NCBI GenBank assembly: GCA_032622095.1
Contig: CP136064.1
Coordinates: forward strand, 125,783,605-125,847,604
Length of the DNA stretch: 64,000 nucleotides
From: Siphonodentalium dalli
Lineage: Eukaryota > Mollusca > Scaphopoda > Gadilida > Siphonodentaliidae
Direction of reading: 5' to 3'
The position numbers and the translations under genes are program-made. Below the pieces are notes generated by a model. The model was given only the letters and a program-made list of their open reading frames with translations. It ran no database searches and was not told the DNA's origin. Below, piece after piece: positions 37,038-47,044 of this stretch (position 1 is its first letter; each line of letters begins with the position of its first letter).

Positions 37038-38714
37038 AACAAACAAACAGAGGTCTTCAAAATATATATGAGACTAGCGGATGAGCCCGACGTTGTCCGG
37101 GTTATTCACAAACCAAATTTCAAGTCGATAGCTCTACCCAGCCCGACGATTTCAAGTCGATGGCTCCACCCGTTTCCGATATCTCGTCTGCGCATGCGCG
37201 AAGCGGGCGCCGCACGGGCTCGCCAATATGACAACGTCCACCGCCTGGTCAAACTACACACACGTACCAAGTTTCGTCCCGATCGGTCGAGAATCGTAGA
37301 TTTGTATAAATGACAAACATACAGACAAACATACAAACATACAGACAGACAGAGGTCTTCAAAATATATATGAGACTAGCCGATGAGCCCGACGTTGTCC
37401 GGGCGACGTTGTCCGGGCTATTCAAAAACCAAATTTCAAGTCGATAGCTCCACCCGTTTCCGAGATCTAGTCTGCGCATGCGCGAAGCTGGTGTCGCACG
37501 GGCTCGGCGACCCGATAAAATTCGTATCCGGGGCAAGATAGATTCACATACCAAATTTCAAGTCGATAGCTCCACCCGTTTCCGAGATCTCGTCTGCGCA
37601 TGCGCGAAGCTGGCGTCGCACGGGCTCGGCGACCCGATAACATTCGTATCCGGGGCAAGATACATTCACATAGCAAATTTCAAGTCGATAGCTCCACCCG
37701 TTTCCGAGATCTCGTCTGCGCATGCGCGAAGCTGGCGTCGCACGGGCTCGGCGACCCGATAAAATTCGTATCCGGGGCAAGATACATTCACATAGCAAAT
37801 TTCAAGTCGATAGCTCCACCCGTTCCCGAGATCTCGTCTGCGCATGCGCGAAGCGGGCGCCGCACGGGCTCGCCAATACGACAACGTTCACCGCCTGGTC
37901 AAACTACACACACGTACCAAGTTTCGTCCCGATCGGTCGAGAATCGTAGATTTGTATTAATGACAGACAAACAAACAAACAAACAAACATACATACAGAC
38001 AGAGGTCTTCAAAATATATATGAGACTAGCCGATGAGCCCGACGTTGTCCGGGCTATTCAAAACCCAAATTTTAAGTCGATAGCTCTACCCAGCCCGACG
38101 TTGTCCGGGCTATTCAAAAACCAAATTTCAAGTCGATAGCTCTACCCGTTTCCGAGATCTAGTCTGCGCATGCGCGAAGCTGGTGTCGCACGGGCTCGGC
38201 GACCCGATAAAATTCGTATCCGGGGCAAGATAGATTCACATACCAAATTTCAAGTCGATAGCTCCACCCGTTTCCGAGATCTCGTCTGCGCATGCGCGAA
38301 GCTGGCGTCGCACGGGCTCGGCGACCCGATAACATCCGTACTCGGGGCAAGATACATTCACATAGCAAATTTCAAGTCGATAGCTCCACCAGTTTCCGAG
38401 ATCTCGTCTGCGCATGCGCGAAGCTGGCGTCGCACGGGCTCGGCGACCCGATAAAATTCGTATCCGGGGCAAGATACATTCACATAGCAAATTTCAAGTC
38501 GATAGCTCCACCCGTTCCCGAGATCTCGTCTGCGCATGCGCGAAGCGGGCGCCGCACGGGCTCGCCAATACGATAACGTTCACCGCCTGGTCAAACTACA
38601 CACACGTACCAAGTTTCGTCCCGATCGGTCGAGAATCGTAGATTTGTATTAATGACAGACAAACAAACAAACAAACATACATACAGACAGAGGTCTTCAA
38701 AATATATATGAGAT
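26695..38714. repeat. 12-kb compound satellite: 122-bp monomers with ACAG/ACAA tails
   Basis: The core monomer of 122 bp has the order AAATTTCAAGTCGATAGCTC, CACCCGTTTCCGAGATCTCG, TCTGCGCATGCGCGAAGC, TCGCACGGGCTCGGCGACCC, GATAAAATTCGTATCCGGGG, CAAGATACATTCACATA. Landmarks step by 122 bp (for example 32033, 32155, 32277). Runs of one to five cores end in a distinct segment (CGCCTGGTC, CGTACCAAGTTTCGTCCCG, AGAATCGTAGATTTGTATAA), then ACAG/ACAA microsatellites, then AGGTCTTCAAAATATATA and GCCGATGAGCCCGACGTTG. Some compound units also hold a block with GTGACTGAGAGTGGAGAATG (27.1, 28.8, 29.9, 33.3 kb). Larger copies recur at offsets of 1184, 1469, 2612 and 692 bp. The many 70-197-codon frames are artefacts, since 122 is not a multiple of 3. 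Tandem cores plus microsatellite recall the bivalve 'pearl'/Helentron-type elements, but that link is inference. Confidence 0.9.
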
Positions 38715-38739
38715 AAAACCCGTCGTCTGTTTGTCTGTG

Positions 38740-38990
38740 TATCTGTGTGTGTATAACTCAGATAGCAACGCTACGTTGATTCTACGTTGGTTTTCCGTTG
38801 GTACCGTTGAGTTTACGTTGGTTAGTTGATTCAACGTAGATTCAACGTTGATTCCCAACGTTTTTCCAACGTTATTTCAACAATGTTTTTCCAACGTAAT
38901 TCCCACGACGTTACTTAAATGTTGGTTAAACGTTGAAAAACTAACGGTAAATCAACCAACGGTATACCAACGTTCTGCCAACTCTGCAAG
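38740..38990. repeat. CAACGTT-type degenerate repeat, copy 1
   Basis: CTACGTTGATTCTACGTTGG, TTCAACGTAGATTCAACG and similar pieces recur with a period of about 10-12 bp and double-period structure. It is the same repeat style as 39690-40085 and 63580-64000. It begins just after the end of the 12-kb satellite. Confidence 0.75.
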
Positions 38991-39276
38991 CGCTATACCT
39001 GATTTGGCCGGTTGAATGTGGGGATATACACTGGTGAACTGAATAATTTAAGGGCTCGACTTGATTTTTAGATACCTAACTGAATATTGTGTCAATAAAA
39101 AGTTAAATAAATAAAGTTACCAGATAAGTATGTTAATTCCCAATCAATATAGATCTTCCCTCAAAAATAAAATATGATTCCCCATGTTTGAATTTCAATG
39201 TCCCATGACACTTTGTGGTGGACTCTGCCAATATCAACAGGGTGTGTCAGGTAATGGTTTTTAATTTTTTGTATTT
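38991..39276. other. Spacer, nothing recognised
   Basis: This is AT-rich sequence between two repeat families, with no ORF of note. Confidence 0.5.
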
Positions 39277-39475
39277 GCGCTTAAGTACAAATAATTGCAC
39301 TTAAGCTCAAATAATTGTGTTTAAGCGCAAATAATTTAAAAATAGCTTATTTGTACTTAAGCGAAATTATAGCTAAAGCGCAAATAATGGAGCTTAAGGG
39401 CAAATAATTGTGCTTAAGCACAGATAATTGCGCTAAAGCACAAATAATTATTTGAAGTGAATTTGGCCTCCCATA
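39277..39475. repeat. GCGCTTAAGCGC palindrome array with one terminal cap
   Basis: About eight units of the type GCGCTTAAGTACAAATAATT and GTGCTTAAGCACAGATAATT follow each other at 18-20-bp spacing. They end in GAAGTGAATTTGGCCTCCCAT (about 39455-39475), the cap also found at 43352, 45080, 45707 and 46400. No left cap is visible. Likely a truncated copy of the element seen complete at 44036-45080. Confidence 0.7.
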
Positions 39476-39689
39476 CAAAATGTTTCCTTGTGATACATTG
39501 AAACTTATGTTGATTGCTCTCTCTGACTCACAATCATTATTTATATATACATCAGAATCAATACAGAAAGTTCAGGGAAGAGATACACTTGTATTATACA
39601 CAAATTATATATAGTTGTTATATTTATAATAACCGAAATAGGGAATTGGCCAGTGCCAGCTACTACAATTTGTAGCCAATCATAAATCA

Positions 39690-40085
39690 ATGTTGAAAGA
39701 ATGTTGTATTTCCAATGTTGAATCAACGTTATTTTTTCAATGTTGAATCAACGTTATTTTTCCAACATTGAATCAACGTTTTATTTCCAACATTATATCT
39801 AGAGTTGTTAAATTAACAGAAATAGGGAATTAGCAAGAGCTATTGGAGTTTGTGGTATATCTCTAATAATAAATCAATGTTGAAATAACGTTGTATTTCC
39901 AACGTTGAATCAACGTTATTTTTCCAACGTTGAATCAACGTTATTTTTCCAACGTTGAATCAACGTTATTTTTCCAACGTCGAATCAACGTTATTTTTCC
40001 AACGTTGAATCAACATTATATTTTCAACGTTGAATCAACGTTATTTTTCCAACGTTGAATCAACGTTATTTTTCCAACGTTAAAA
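39690..40085. repeat. AACGTTGAATC minisatellite, about 24-bp period
   Basis: TTTTTCCAACGTTGAATC repeats at least twelve times with few changes between 39895 and 40085, preceded by more diverged units. AACGTT and TTGAATCAA make each unit a nested palindrome. An unrelated spacer (39795-39875) interrupts the array. Confidence 0.85.
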
Positions 40086-41590
40086 GATGCTGTATGTTCA
40101 ACATTGCCAACATTCAAATATCCAAGATATATATTTATCCCTTTAAATATCAAGATTGATGTGATCTATCAAACAGTTAATAAACTATTAGTTTAAAACA
40201 CTACTGGTATATGTTGGCTGTAAGCATTGGAAATTTAATGCTGGAGCAATGTGCTAGCAGAATAGTAAACCGGTGGAGCAAAGGTGTGGCAAATTTATTT
40301 CCTCACTCTTCTATCCACCCTAAACAAAAATTCAAATAGTCATGTTCCTGGGGGAGGGGGGATTCAGGAAAACATTCCAGGATACAACGCAAGTTTTTTC
40401 AAAGGCAATATGGGACCACCCCCAAATTTTGATGAAAAATGGTTAATATATAGAAGGATAAGGCATACACAGGGTGTGAAACGTTTTAAATAACCATGCG
40501 GAAGAAATGCCAATCATGTAAGCTTTATGAAAAACTCCAGAAATCTCATAAAATTACTCATTGGTGCTCAGATACATGTTTCAGTTTCAGTGGCAACAAG
40601 TATGGGAGGATAAATTCACATATAATAATGAATTATGCTGTTAAAAGCGCAAATAATTATGATTAAGCGCAAATACTACATATTGCATGTGCTTAAGCAC
40701 AAACAGGGCATTTGTGCTTCAGCATAATGAATTGCGCTTAAGCAAAATTTTAACTACAATCTAACCTATATTCCCATAAAGGCATAAACTAATGGCATAA
40801 CCTGGTGTATTTGACACCTAGCAACACAAGAGGAGCATGTGGCTAATTTTAAAACCGGTTTTATTAGCCTAGTACTCAACAGTCAACTGTGAGTCTGTGT
40901 ACAACAATCAAAGATAATCCATAATTTCATATTATCAGCATCCCTATCCAAAGAATTGATGTCTCCCTCCTGCATTCTTGTATTTTTCCATTTAATTTTT
41001 TTAAAGTATTTTTGTACAGATTTGGCCCATTACTATGGTCATATAGCATGAATGTGGTGTCACTGCATGAGGGATTGCTTACCTCATATGGTGTACTTTT
41101 TAACTTAAATCAAGGAAAAAAACATATTTTCATATTATCAGCATTCCTGTCCCAAAAATTGGTGTTTCATTACTGGAGTTTTGGTGTCTCAGTCCTTGAG
41201 CTCCAGTATTTTAATTAAACCAGCATCTCTTGCATTGATAAATAGTATTCCCATGGTCATATAGCGTGACTGTGTTGTCAATGAGGGCTTGCTTTCCCCA
41301 TATGGTGTGCCTGTATACTCAAAAATTGAAGAAACTCAAAGTGGCCCTGACTAATACAGAAGGTAATCCTATTATATCACGAGTCGCCCCGACTAATGCT
41401 GAAGTAATATAATGCTATCACGAATTGCCCCGACTAAAACAGAAGCTAATTTTATGGCGAGTCAGCCATTTTAATAAAGAAGTTAAGCTAGCTCCCTACC
41501 TATCCAAACCACTGAAAACAAGAGGTTGAGTTATGGATAAACCTATTTATTCACAATGGGTGTTTAGTTACATATAACCATGAATTTCAC

Positions 41591-43161
41591 TTAACCCTTT
41601 GAACCCGTAACACCGATATTTAGGTGCAAACGAACCGTGACTATATCCCGTAACACCGATATTTCGGTGCAGCGACGACATGATTCGGTAGCAAATTTAT
41701 ATATAGTATAACGAGCGTCTGACCCACTGATTTATATTTAAATTGCCCCCACATATGTCAGCGGCGCCCATGGTGCGTATGGAATGGTTGACCGCTAGTA
41801 TCGGGTAGAAATATATGCGCATGCGCATAGCATATAATCTACAAAAACATACGATATTTTAAGCGAACTATGCCGCTATATTTACGGCATATAATTTCGT
41901 GTTCCCCGTGTGTGTACAGAACAGACGTAATTTAGACACACAATTTCAGTTTAAATTACCCTCGTGTATTAACCAGTGTTCTGCTACATATGGGGAAGGG
42001 TCTATCGCATATAAAGTTGATTTATTCGCGCATGCGCAGACTAGCGCAATGACAAATAAATGGTTTATAACGTACTTATACACGACATACCCACTAATAT
42101 ATATATTTAAATTGGCCTATCGAAGTCAGCGCTGGCAAAGGTGTCTATATGGATTGGCTGCCCGCTAGAAATGGCTAGGAAAATATGCGCATGGGCGCAG
42201 ACTATAATTCATTTTTAAAAATGCGTTTAAGTTAAATGTGGCGCTATATATGACATTTTGTTGCATCTTTCACATGTTAGTATAGTAGACACAATCTAGA
42301 CAGCTTACTTGAACAATGGGGCCACGATATGTTACGGGAAATTACGTTGTTTCTGGTCTCTGTAATATCAGTCTCTGTTGTGCCACATGCAGCAAAAAGT
42401 CTATCGCATATCAAGTTGACTTACTCGCGCATGGTCAGGTATATCTTAATTTCACATTAGGATATACCTGACCATGCGCGAAACGCAATTCGCTGATGTA
42501 TAATTACAACGTTATAAGCTAAAATTCGTTTATCCTGCAAATTTCGGGTAGTTGCCTAGTAACTGTTTCTAAGGCGAGATCGGGTGGCAAAGTCTCCAGA
42601 TCTTACAATGATCAGTGGTACGTGCATGCATATATCATGCCTGCACAGTTTCAGGTAGGTGTCCCCTTTCAACATAACCAACACCATGCGACTAGACACT
42701 GTCTAAATTAAGGCAAAACATACCACTGAATGGTTAGTGCAATTGTGTCATTCGATCAGTTGTGGTATTTGCTTAGCAACCGTTGCTACCCTTAAATGGG
42801 ATATTTGGTTCACTATTCTGGTCGGGTATATCTCAAATTTCACGTTAGGGTAGTACCTGCATCAAAAAACGCAATCACTGAGGTTGAATTACGACGCTAT
42901 AAGCTATATTTACATTTTCCAGTAAATTCCGGGTAGTTGCCTAGCAACCGTTACCAAGGAATTGCCGCGAGGCAAAGTCTCGCGATCTTATAATGATCGC
43001 TGATCCATGGGGGACAAACCTGTAAAGTTTCAGACCGGTGTCGCAATTTGAACATAATCAACACCATGCTACTAGAAACTATCTAATTTAAGCCGACATA
43101 CCACTGGGAGCCCCGGGTCAGGGTGTCGATCACTGTGGGGCGCCAGGGTTCAAAGGGTTAA
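41591..43161. mobile_element. piggyBac-like non-autonomous element, TTAA duplication
   Basis: The element spans 41595-43157 (1563 bp), flanked by TTAA at 41591-41594 and 43158-43161. The ends CCCTTTGAACCC and GGGTTCAAAGGG are perfect 12-bp inverted repeats, and CCC...GGG ends with TTAA are the piggyBac signature. GTAACACCGATATTTAGGTG occurs twice near the left end as a subterminal repeat. A block of about 380-400 bp (about 42415-42660) recurs, diverged, at about 42810-43060 with GGGTAGTTGCCTAGCAACCG. No transposase is encoded. The frame 41899-42168 has no known domain. The target was a TTAA inside a TTAAGCGC palindrome of copy A, so the insertion is younger than that array. Confidence 0.8.
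42426..42480. repeat. Perfect 20-bp hairpin
   Basis: CGCGCATGGTCAGGTATATC at 42426-42445 is the exact reverse complement of 42461-42480, with a 15-nt loop. It lies inside the piggyBac-like element. A diverged second copy of the region (about 42820) has lost the pairing. Confidence 0.8.
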
Positions 43162-43352
43162 GCATAAATAAGCGCAAATAATTATGCTTAAGCACAATTA
43201 ATTATGCTTAAGAGCAATTGATTGTGCTTAAGCATAATTATTTGCGCTTAAGCGCAATCAATTTATCTTAAGCGCAATCATTTCTGCTTAAGTGAAATCA
43301 ATTGCTCTTAAGCACAATTCATTATTAAATGTGAATTTGACCTCCCATGAAG

Positions 43353-44035
43353 AAGTTGTTGTAAATCACAGTAAATCCAATCAACAGTTAAATGTTAACA
43401 TGAACATTTTTGAAATGTAAAACTAAAATAATTTGGGTTTATCCTTATACAACTGAATATAATATTATAAACAAATGAACAAAAAACAGCAAATTTCAAC
43501 AGTCTTGTAGAATAAGTAAATTTATGTTCTTTTCTGAGGGTGGAATTCATGGCATCAGGACGGACTGACCTGACAAGAAACGGATATTCCTTTTGGCATA
43601 AACTGTTATAACACCAACAGGCAACATATTATCTCCATGATGCCACATCAATGAACTTACTGGTGGAGGAATACATTTGTTACTTCTCTAATGTGTGAAA
43701 ACTACGGTTTGTTAGCCTGTCATATGAATGGATCTCCATTGGATGATCGAAATGTCATGAGTTAAATCTATAGATGATGAACTGGATGACAATATAAAGG
43801 AATAGTTTTTTATTGTACTGTCTGATCCATGCACAATGTGACAATGGTCTAAGCTTGATAATGTTCAAAGATATTTGTTGATACAGTATAGTCCTATACA
43901 TAAATCATTATATTAATTGACACTGAATTAGCCATATATGATATACGACAATGTAGAATGAAGAGTAATCATCTAAGGGTATCAGGTCCATAATTAGTAG
44001 TTATCATGGTGTCACCCCTACCCATATGAACCCTA
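43353..44035. other. Spacer between palindrome-array elements
   Basis: I see no reading frame or repeat of note. The sequence is AT-rich and appears unique within the window. Confidence 0.5.
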
Positions 44036-45080
44036 TGGGAGGCCAAATTCACATTTAATAATGAATAGCACTTAAGAGCAATTGATTGCGCTTAAGCACA
44101 AATAATTTTGCTTAAGCGCAAATACCACATATTGTGCAATTAATCACGCTTGAGTGTAATTGTAACTACCATCTAACCTACCCATAAATTATTGGCATGA
44201 CCTGGTGTATCACCTAGTAGCAACACAAGAGGAGATCGTTGGGCTAAGTTTAACCTGTTTTAATTAGCCTGAGTACTCAACAGTCAACTGTGAGTATGTG
44301 TACAACAATGATAATCCATAATTACATATTATCAGCATCCCTATATCCAAAGAAGTTATTTCTCCTTCCCGGAACTCTTTAATTTTTTTATATAATTTTT
44401 TTTAAAGTATTTTTGCACGGATTTGGGCCATTACTATGGTCATATAGCATGCATGTGTTGTCACTGCATGAGGGCTTGAATACCACATATGGTTTACTTA
44501 CATGTATTGACTTAAATTTTCATATTATCAGCATCCCTGTCTCAAAAGTTGGTGTCTCATTCCTGGAGCTTTGGTGTCTCAGTCCTCGAGCTCTAGTATT
44601 TTTTTATTAATTCAGCATCTCTTTCACAGATCTACAGTATTTCCATGGTCATATAGCGCGAAAGTGGGGTCACTGAGGGCTCGCTTACATCGTATGGTGT
44701 GCCTGTATTCTCGAAAATTTAAGAAAATCAAAGTCGCCCCGACTAATACAGAAGGTAATGCTATCGCGAGTAGCTCCAACTAATACAGAAGATATATAAT
44801 GCTATCACGAGTCGCCCTAACTAAAACAGAAGGAAATATTATCGTGAGTCAGCCATTTTGATAAAGAAGTTAGGATTTATCTCCCTACCCATCCAAACCA
44901 ATGAAAACAAGAGGTAATATGTCAATAGGAGTTAAGGTTATAATATGGATAAACCTATTTATTCACCAAGGGTGTTTAGTTACATATAACCATTAATTGC
45001 GCTTAAGCGCAAATAATTACGCTTAAGTGCAAATAATTGCGCTTAAGCGCAATTAATTATTAAATGTGAATTTGGCCCCC
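44036..45080. mobile_element. Palindrome-array element, copy B (intact layout)
   Basis: The left cap GGGAGGCCAAATTCACATTT is followed by AATAATGAATAGC and palindromic units (44060-44165). About 840 bp of interior shared with copy A comes next, then a second array (44995-45065) of GCGCTTAAGCGCAA units, then the right cap AAATGTGAATTTGGCCCCCA. The caps form inverted repeats of about 25 bp. The interior again has two tandem copies of the block of about 200 bp (CATATTATCAGCATCCCT to CATATGGTGTGCCTGTAT). CGCCCCGACTAATACAGAAG is repeated four times with changes near 44735-44835. No protein is encoded. I see no certain target duplication. Confidence 0.65.
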
Positions 45081-45212
45081 AATAGAATCCTGAATACCAG
45101 TTAACAGAGAGGGGTGAATCCTGATTGAGGACTGGTTAAGAAAGTATAAAATACAAGTTATGGTTATTTACACTTAATATGATAATTTTCACACATCGGC
45201 TGACGTTATTTT

Positions 45213-45707
45213 CGGGAGGCCATTTTCACATTTAATAAATAATTTGACTTAATCGCAATTAGTTGTACACAAATGAAATTCAATTGCACTTAAGCAAAAT
45301 TCAATTGCGCTTAAGCGCAATTCATTTAACATTATGTGGGCAGCAATTGCGCTTGAGCGCAATTAAAAACTCTAAATTTAAATGCGCTTAAGCGCAATTG
45401 AATTGCGCTTAATCGCTATTAGTGACCATCATAAACAAACCCCCTCAATTCTTATAGAATAGTCTGCAGGATGACTATCCAGGAAAAACCTTATTATGAA
45501 CCTCATTTGATCTTCGAGGGGTGAAAACTTGCTATAGCGCTATTCATTTGCACTGAAGCGCAAATCAATTGGGTAAAGATGTAAGTAATTGTGCTTAAGC
45601 GCAATTGAATTGCGCTTAAGCGAAATTGAATTACGATTAAGCAGCTTAAGCGCAACTGAATTGCACTTAAATTCAATTATCTAATAAATGTGAAAATGGC
45701 CTCCCAT
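45213..45707. mobile_element. Palindrome-array element, short copy C
   Basis: It is capped by GGGAGGCCATTTTCACATTT on the left and AAATGTGAAAATGGCCTCCC on the right, a perfect 20-bp inverted pair. Both caps carry ATTTT in place of AAATT, so the pair has stayed matched while differing from copies A and B. The interior is mostly AATTGCGCTTAAGCGCAATT units in several clusters (45290-45420, 45540-45680) with little other sequence. Confidence 0.7.
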
Positions 45708-45724
45708 AGTTAGGTGTCTAACAA

Positions 45725-46400
45725 TTTATTAGCGCTTAAGTGTAAATCATTTGCGCTTAAGTGCAAATACCTAACACTCCCTTACTTCCCTCCGACTGTG
45801 AATGATTGAGTCCATCTCATAGTAGTAGCCCCATACAGACTCGAAAGTTGAAGAAAAAACATATTTCCATATGCATATCAGCATCTCTGTCCCTGGAGTC
45901 CCAAGAATTAGTGCCTCACTCCAAGAGCTCTAGTATATTTTATTAAAGGGACATTTCCTGCACGGTTATGTACCATTTCCATGGCGATAAAAGGGGAATT
46001 ATGGTTACTGGTGGGGGGGGGGGGGGGCTTGCTTCCCTCATATGGTGTACTTATATTGACTTGAAATAGGGAAAACAAACCTATTTTCATATTATCAGCA
46101 TCCCTGCCCCCAAGAATTTGTGTCTCCATCCCAGAAATTTAGTATATTTTATAAAAAAGAGACATATCTTGCACAGATCTATACCATTTCCGTGCATGGT
46201 CATAAAAAGGGAATTATGGTTACTGGGGGATTGCTTCCCTCATATGGTGGGCCTATATAGGCTTGAGTGGTGTGTTTAGGCCTGTGCCATTTAAAATTAA
46301 TTCAGGGGGGATCAATGCATATGAATTTTTATTTGCGCTTAAGTACAAATCATTCGCACTCAAGCGCAAATAAGGAATAAATGTGAAAACGGCCTCCCAT
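45725..46400. repeat. Palindrome-array element, fragment D
   Basis: It starts with GCGCTTAAGTGTAAATCATT units, contains two more tandem copies of the block of about 200 bp (about 45865-46050 and 46083-46255), then GCGCTTAAGTACAAATCATT units, and ends in the cap ATGTGAAAACGGCCTCCCAT (about 46381-46400). A run of G at about 46013-46027 lies in one block. The left cap is missing. Confidence 0.55.
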
Positions 46401-46419
46401 ACCTCTGAACCACACCCCC

Positions 46420-46510
46420 TCCCAAAGTTTGATTTTTTTTTTTCAAAGTCAAATATCCCTTCCCCATTAGGTTGGAATTTTCCAATTGGTACATTCCAGC
46501 CCCCCCCCCC
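46420..46510. repeat. Fragment of the 'TTGGAAATTTC' repeat
   Basis: CCACACCCCCTCCCAAAGTT, TAGGTTGGAATTTTCCAATT and a run of about 14 C follow the same order as the end of the hAT-like family near 5580-5690 and 57600-57660. Confidence 0.45.
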
Positions 46511-46808
46511 CCATCCACGCCTATCTCCACCACCGACAGTTTGTTCATATTTGTTTTTGTACAATGAAACCAGATGAATCAGACATATTATAAATCGTTT
46601 TAGCCACCCCCCTCAATAAAGACAATATCCACGTTTGCAGTACCCAGCGAATATCGATATTAATTGCGCCAAGTCAGGGACAAAACCCACCTGTTATTAT
46701 AGAAACTAAACAGCTGGCGGCGAGTTGCACGTGCATGACGCGTTCTTGGCGTCATAATATTTCGTCATCGCGCACTGTTGAATGTTTGGATTTGAAATAT
46801 TTCGAGTA

Positions 46809-47035
46809 CAGTCAGTCGGGGTATAGCGGATCACTTTTTAATTTTTCCCGTATTTCTCTGCAACTAAAAGGAATTTCCTGGATTTGTTCATTGATATTTA
46901 TAGACATGTATATACTGCTTCCTCTGGAAGTAGAATTATTTGTACCAAGTCCTCCTTTATTTCGGAAATTTAGATCGTTTGACAGGCGTAAATTGGTCAG
47001 TAGCGGACCACTTTTGTCAGTAGCGGATCACTTGC
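46809..47035. repeat. Left terminal and subterminal repeats of the Tigger element
   Basis: The terminal TAGCGGATCAC (46823-46833) is repeated as GTCAGTAGCGGACCAC near 46995 and GTCAGTAGCGGATCAC near 47016. Such reiteration is typical of transposase-binding sites. The plus-strand frame 46735-47043 merely crosses it. Confidence 0.7.
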
Positions 47036-47044
47036 TTCAATGAA

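Larger units (their letters stand above)
40598..43352. mobile_element. Palindrome-array element, copy A (split by piggyBac-like insertion)
   Basis: The left cap ATGGGAGGATAAATTCACAT (about 40598) and right cap ATGTGAATTTGACCTCCCAT (ending about 43352) are inverted copies. Next to each cap lie tandem units of TTGCGCTTAAGCGCAA-type palindromes separated by ATAATT or AATTAATT (40640-40745 and 43160-43330). The interior shared with copy B at 44036-45080 includes CAACAGTCAACTGTGAGT and two tandem copies of a block of about 200 bp beginning CATATTATCAGCATCCCT. A 1.56-kb TTAA-flanked insertion (41595-43157) interrupts the right array. Without it the element is about 1.19 kb. It has no protein-coding capacity. 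The class is unknown. Confidence 0.65.

Noticed and set aside
27072-38641. More than one hundred reading frames of 60-197 codons with similar arginine-rich peptides on both strands.
   Set aside because: They are translations of the 122-bp satellite in different frames. The monomer length is not a multiple of 3, the same peptides appear on both strands, and start codons fall inside the GCGCATGCGC motif.
39277-46400. CRISPR-like array because of regularly spaced palindromes.
   Set aside because: The spacers are 5-8 bp of similar AT sequence rather than unique 25-40-bp spacers, and the surrounding DNA is eukaryotic.
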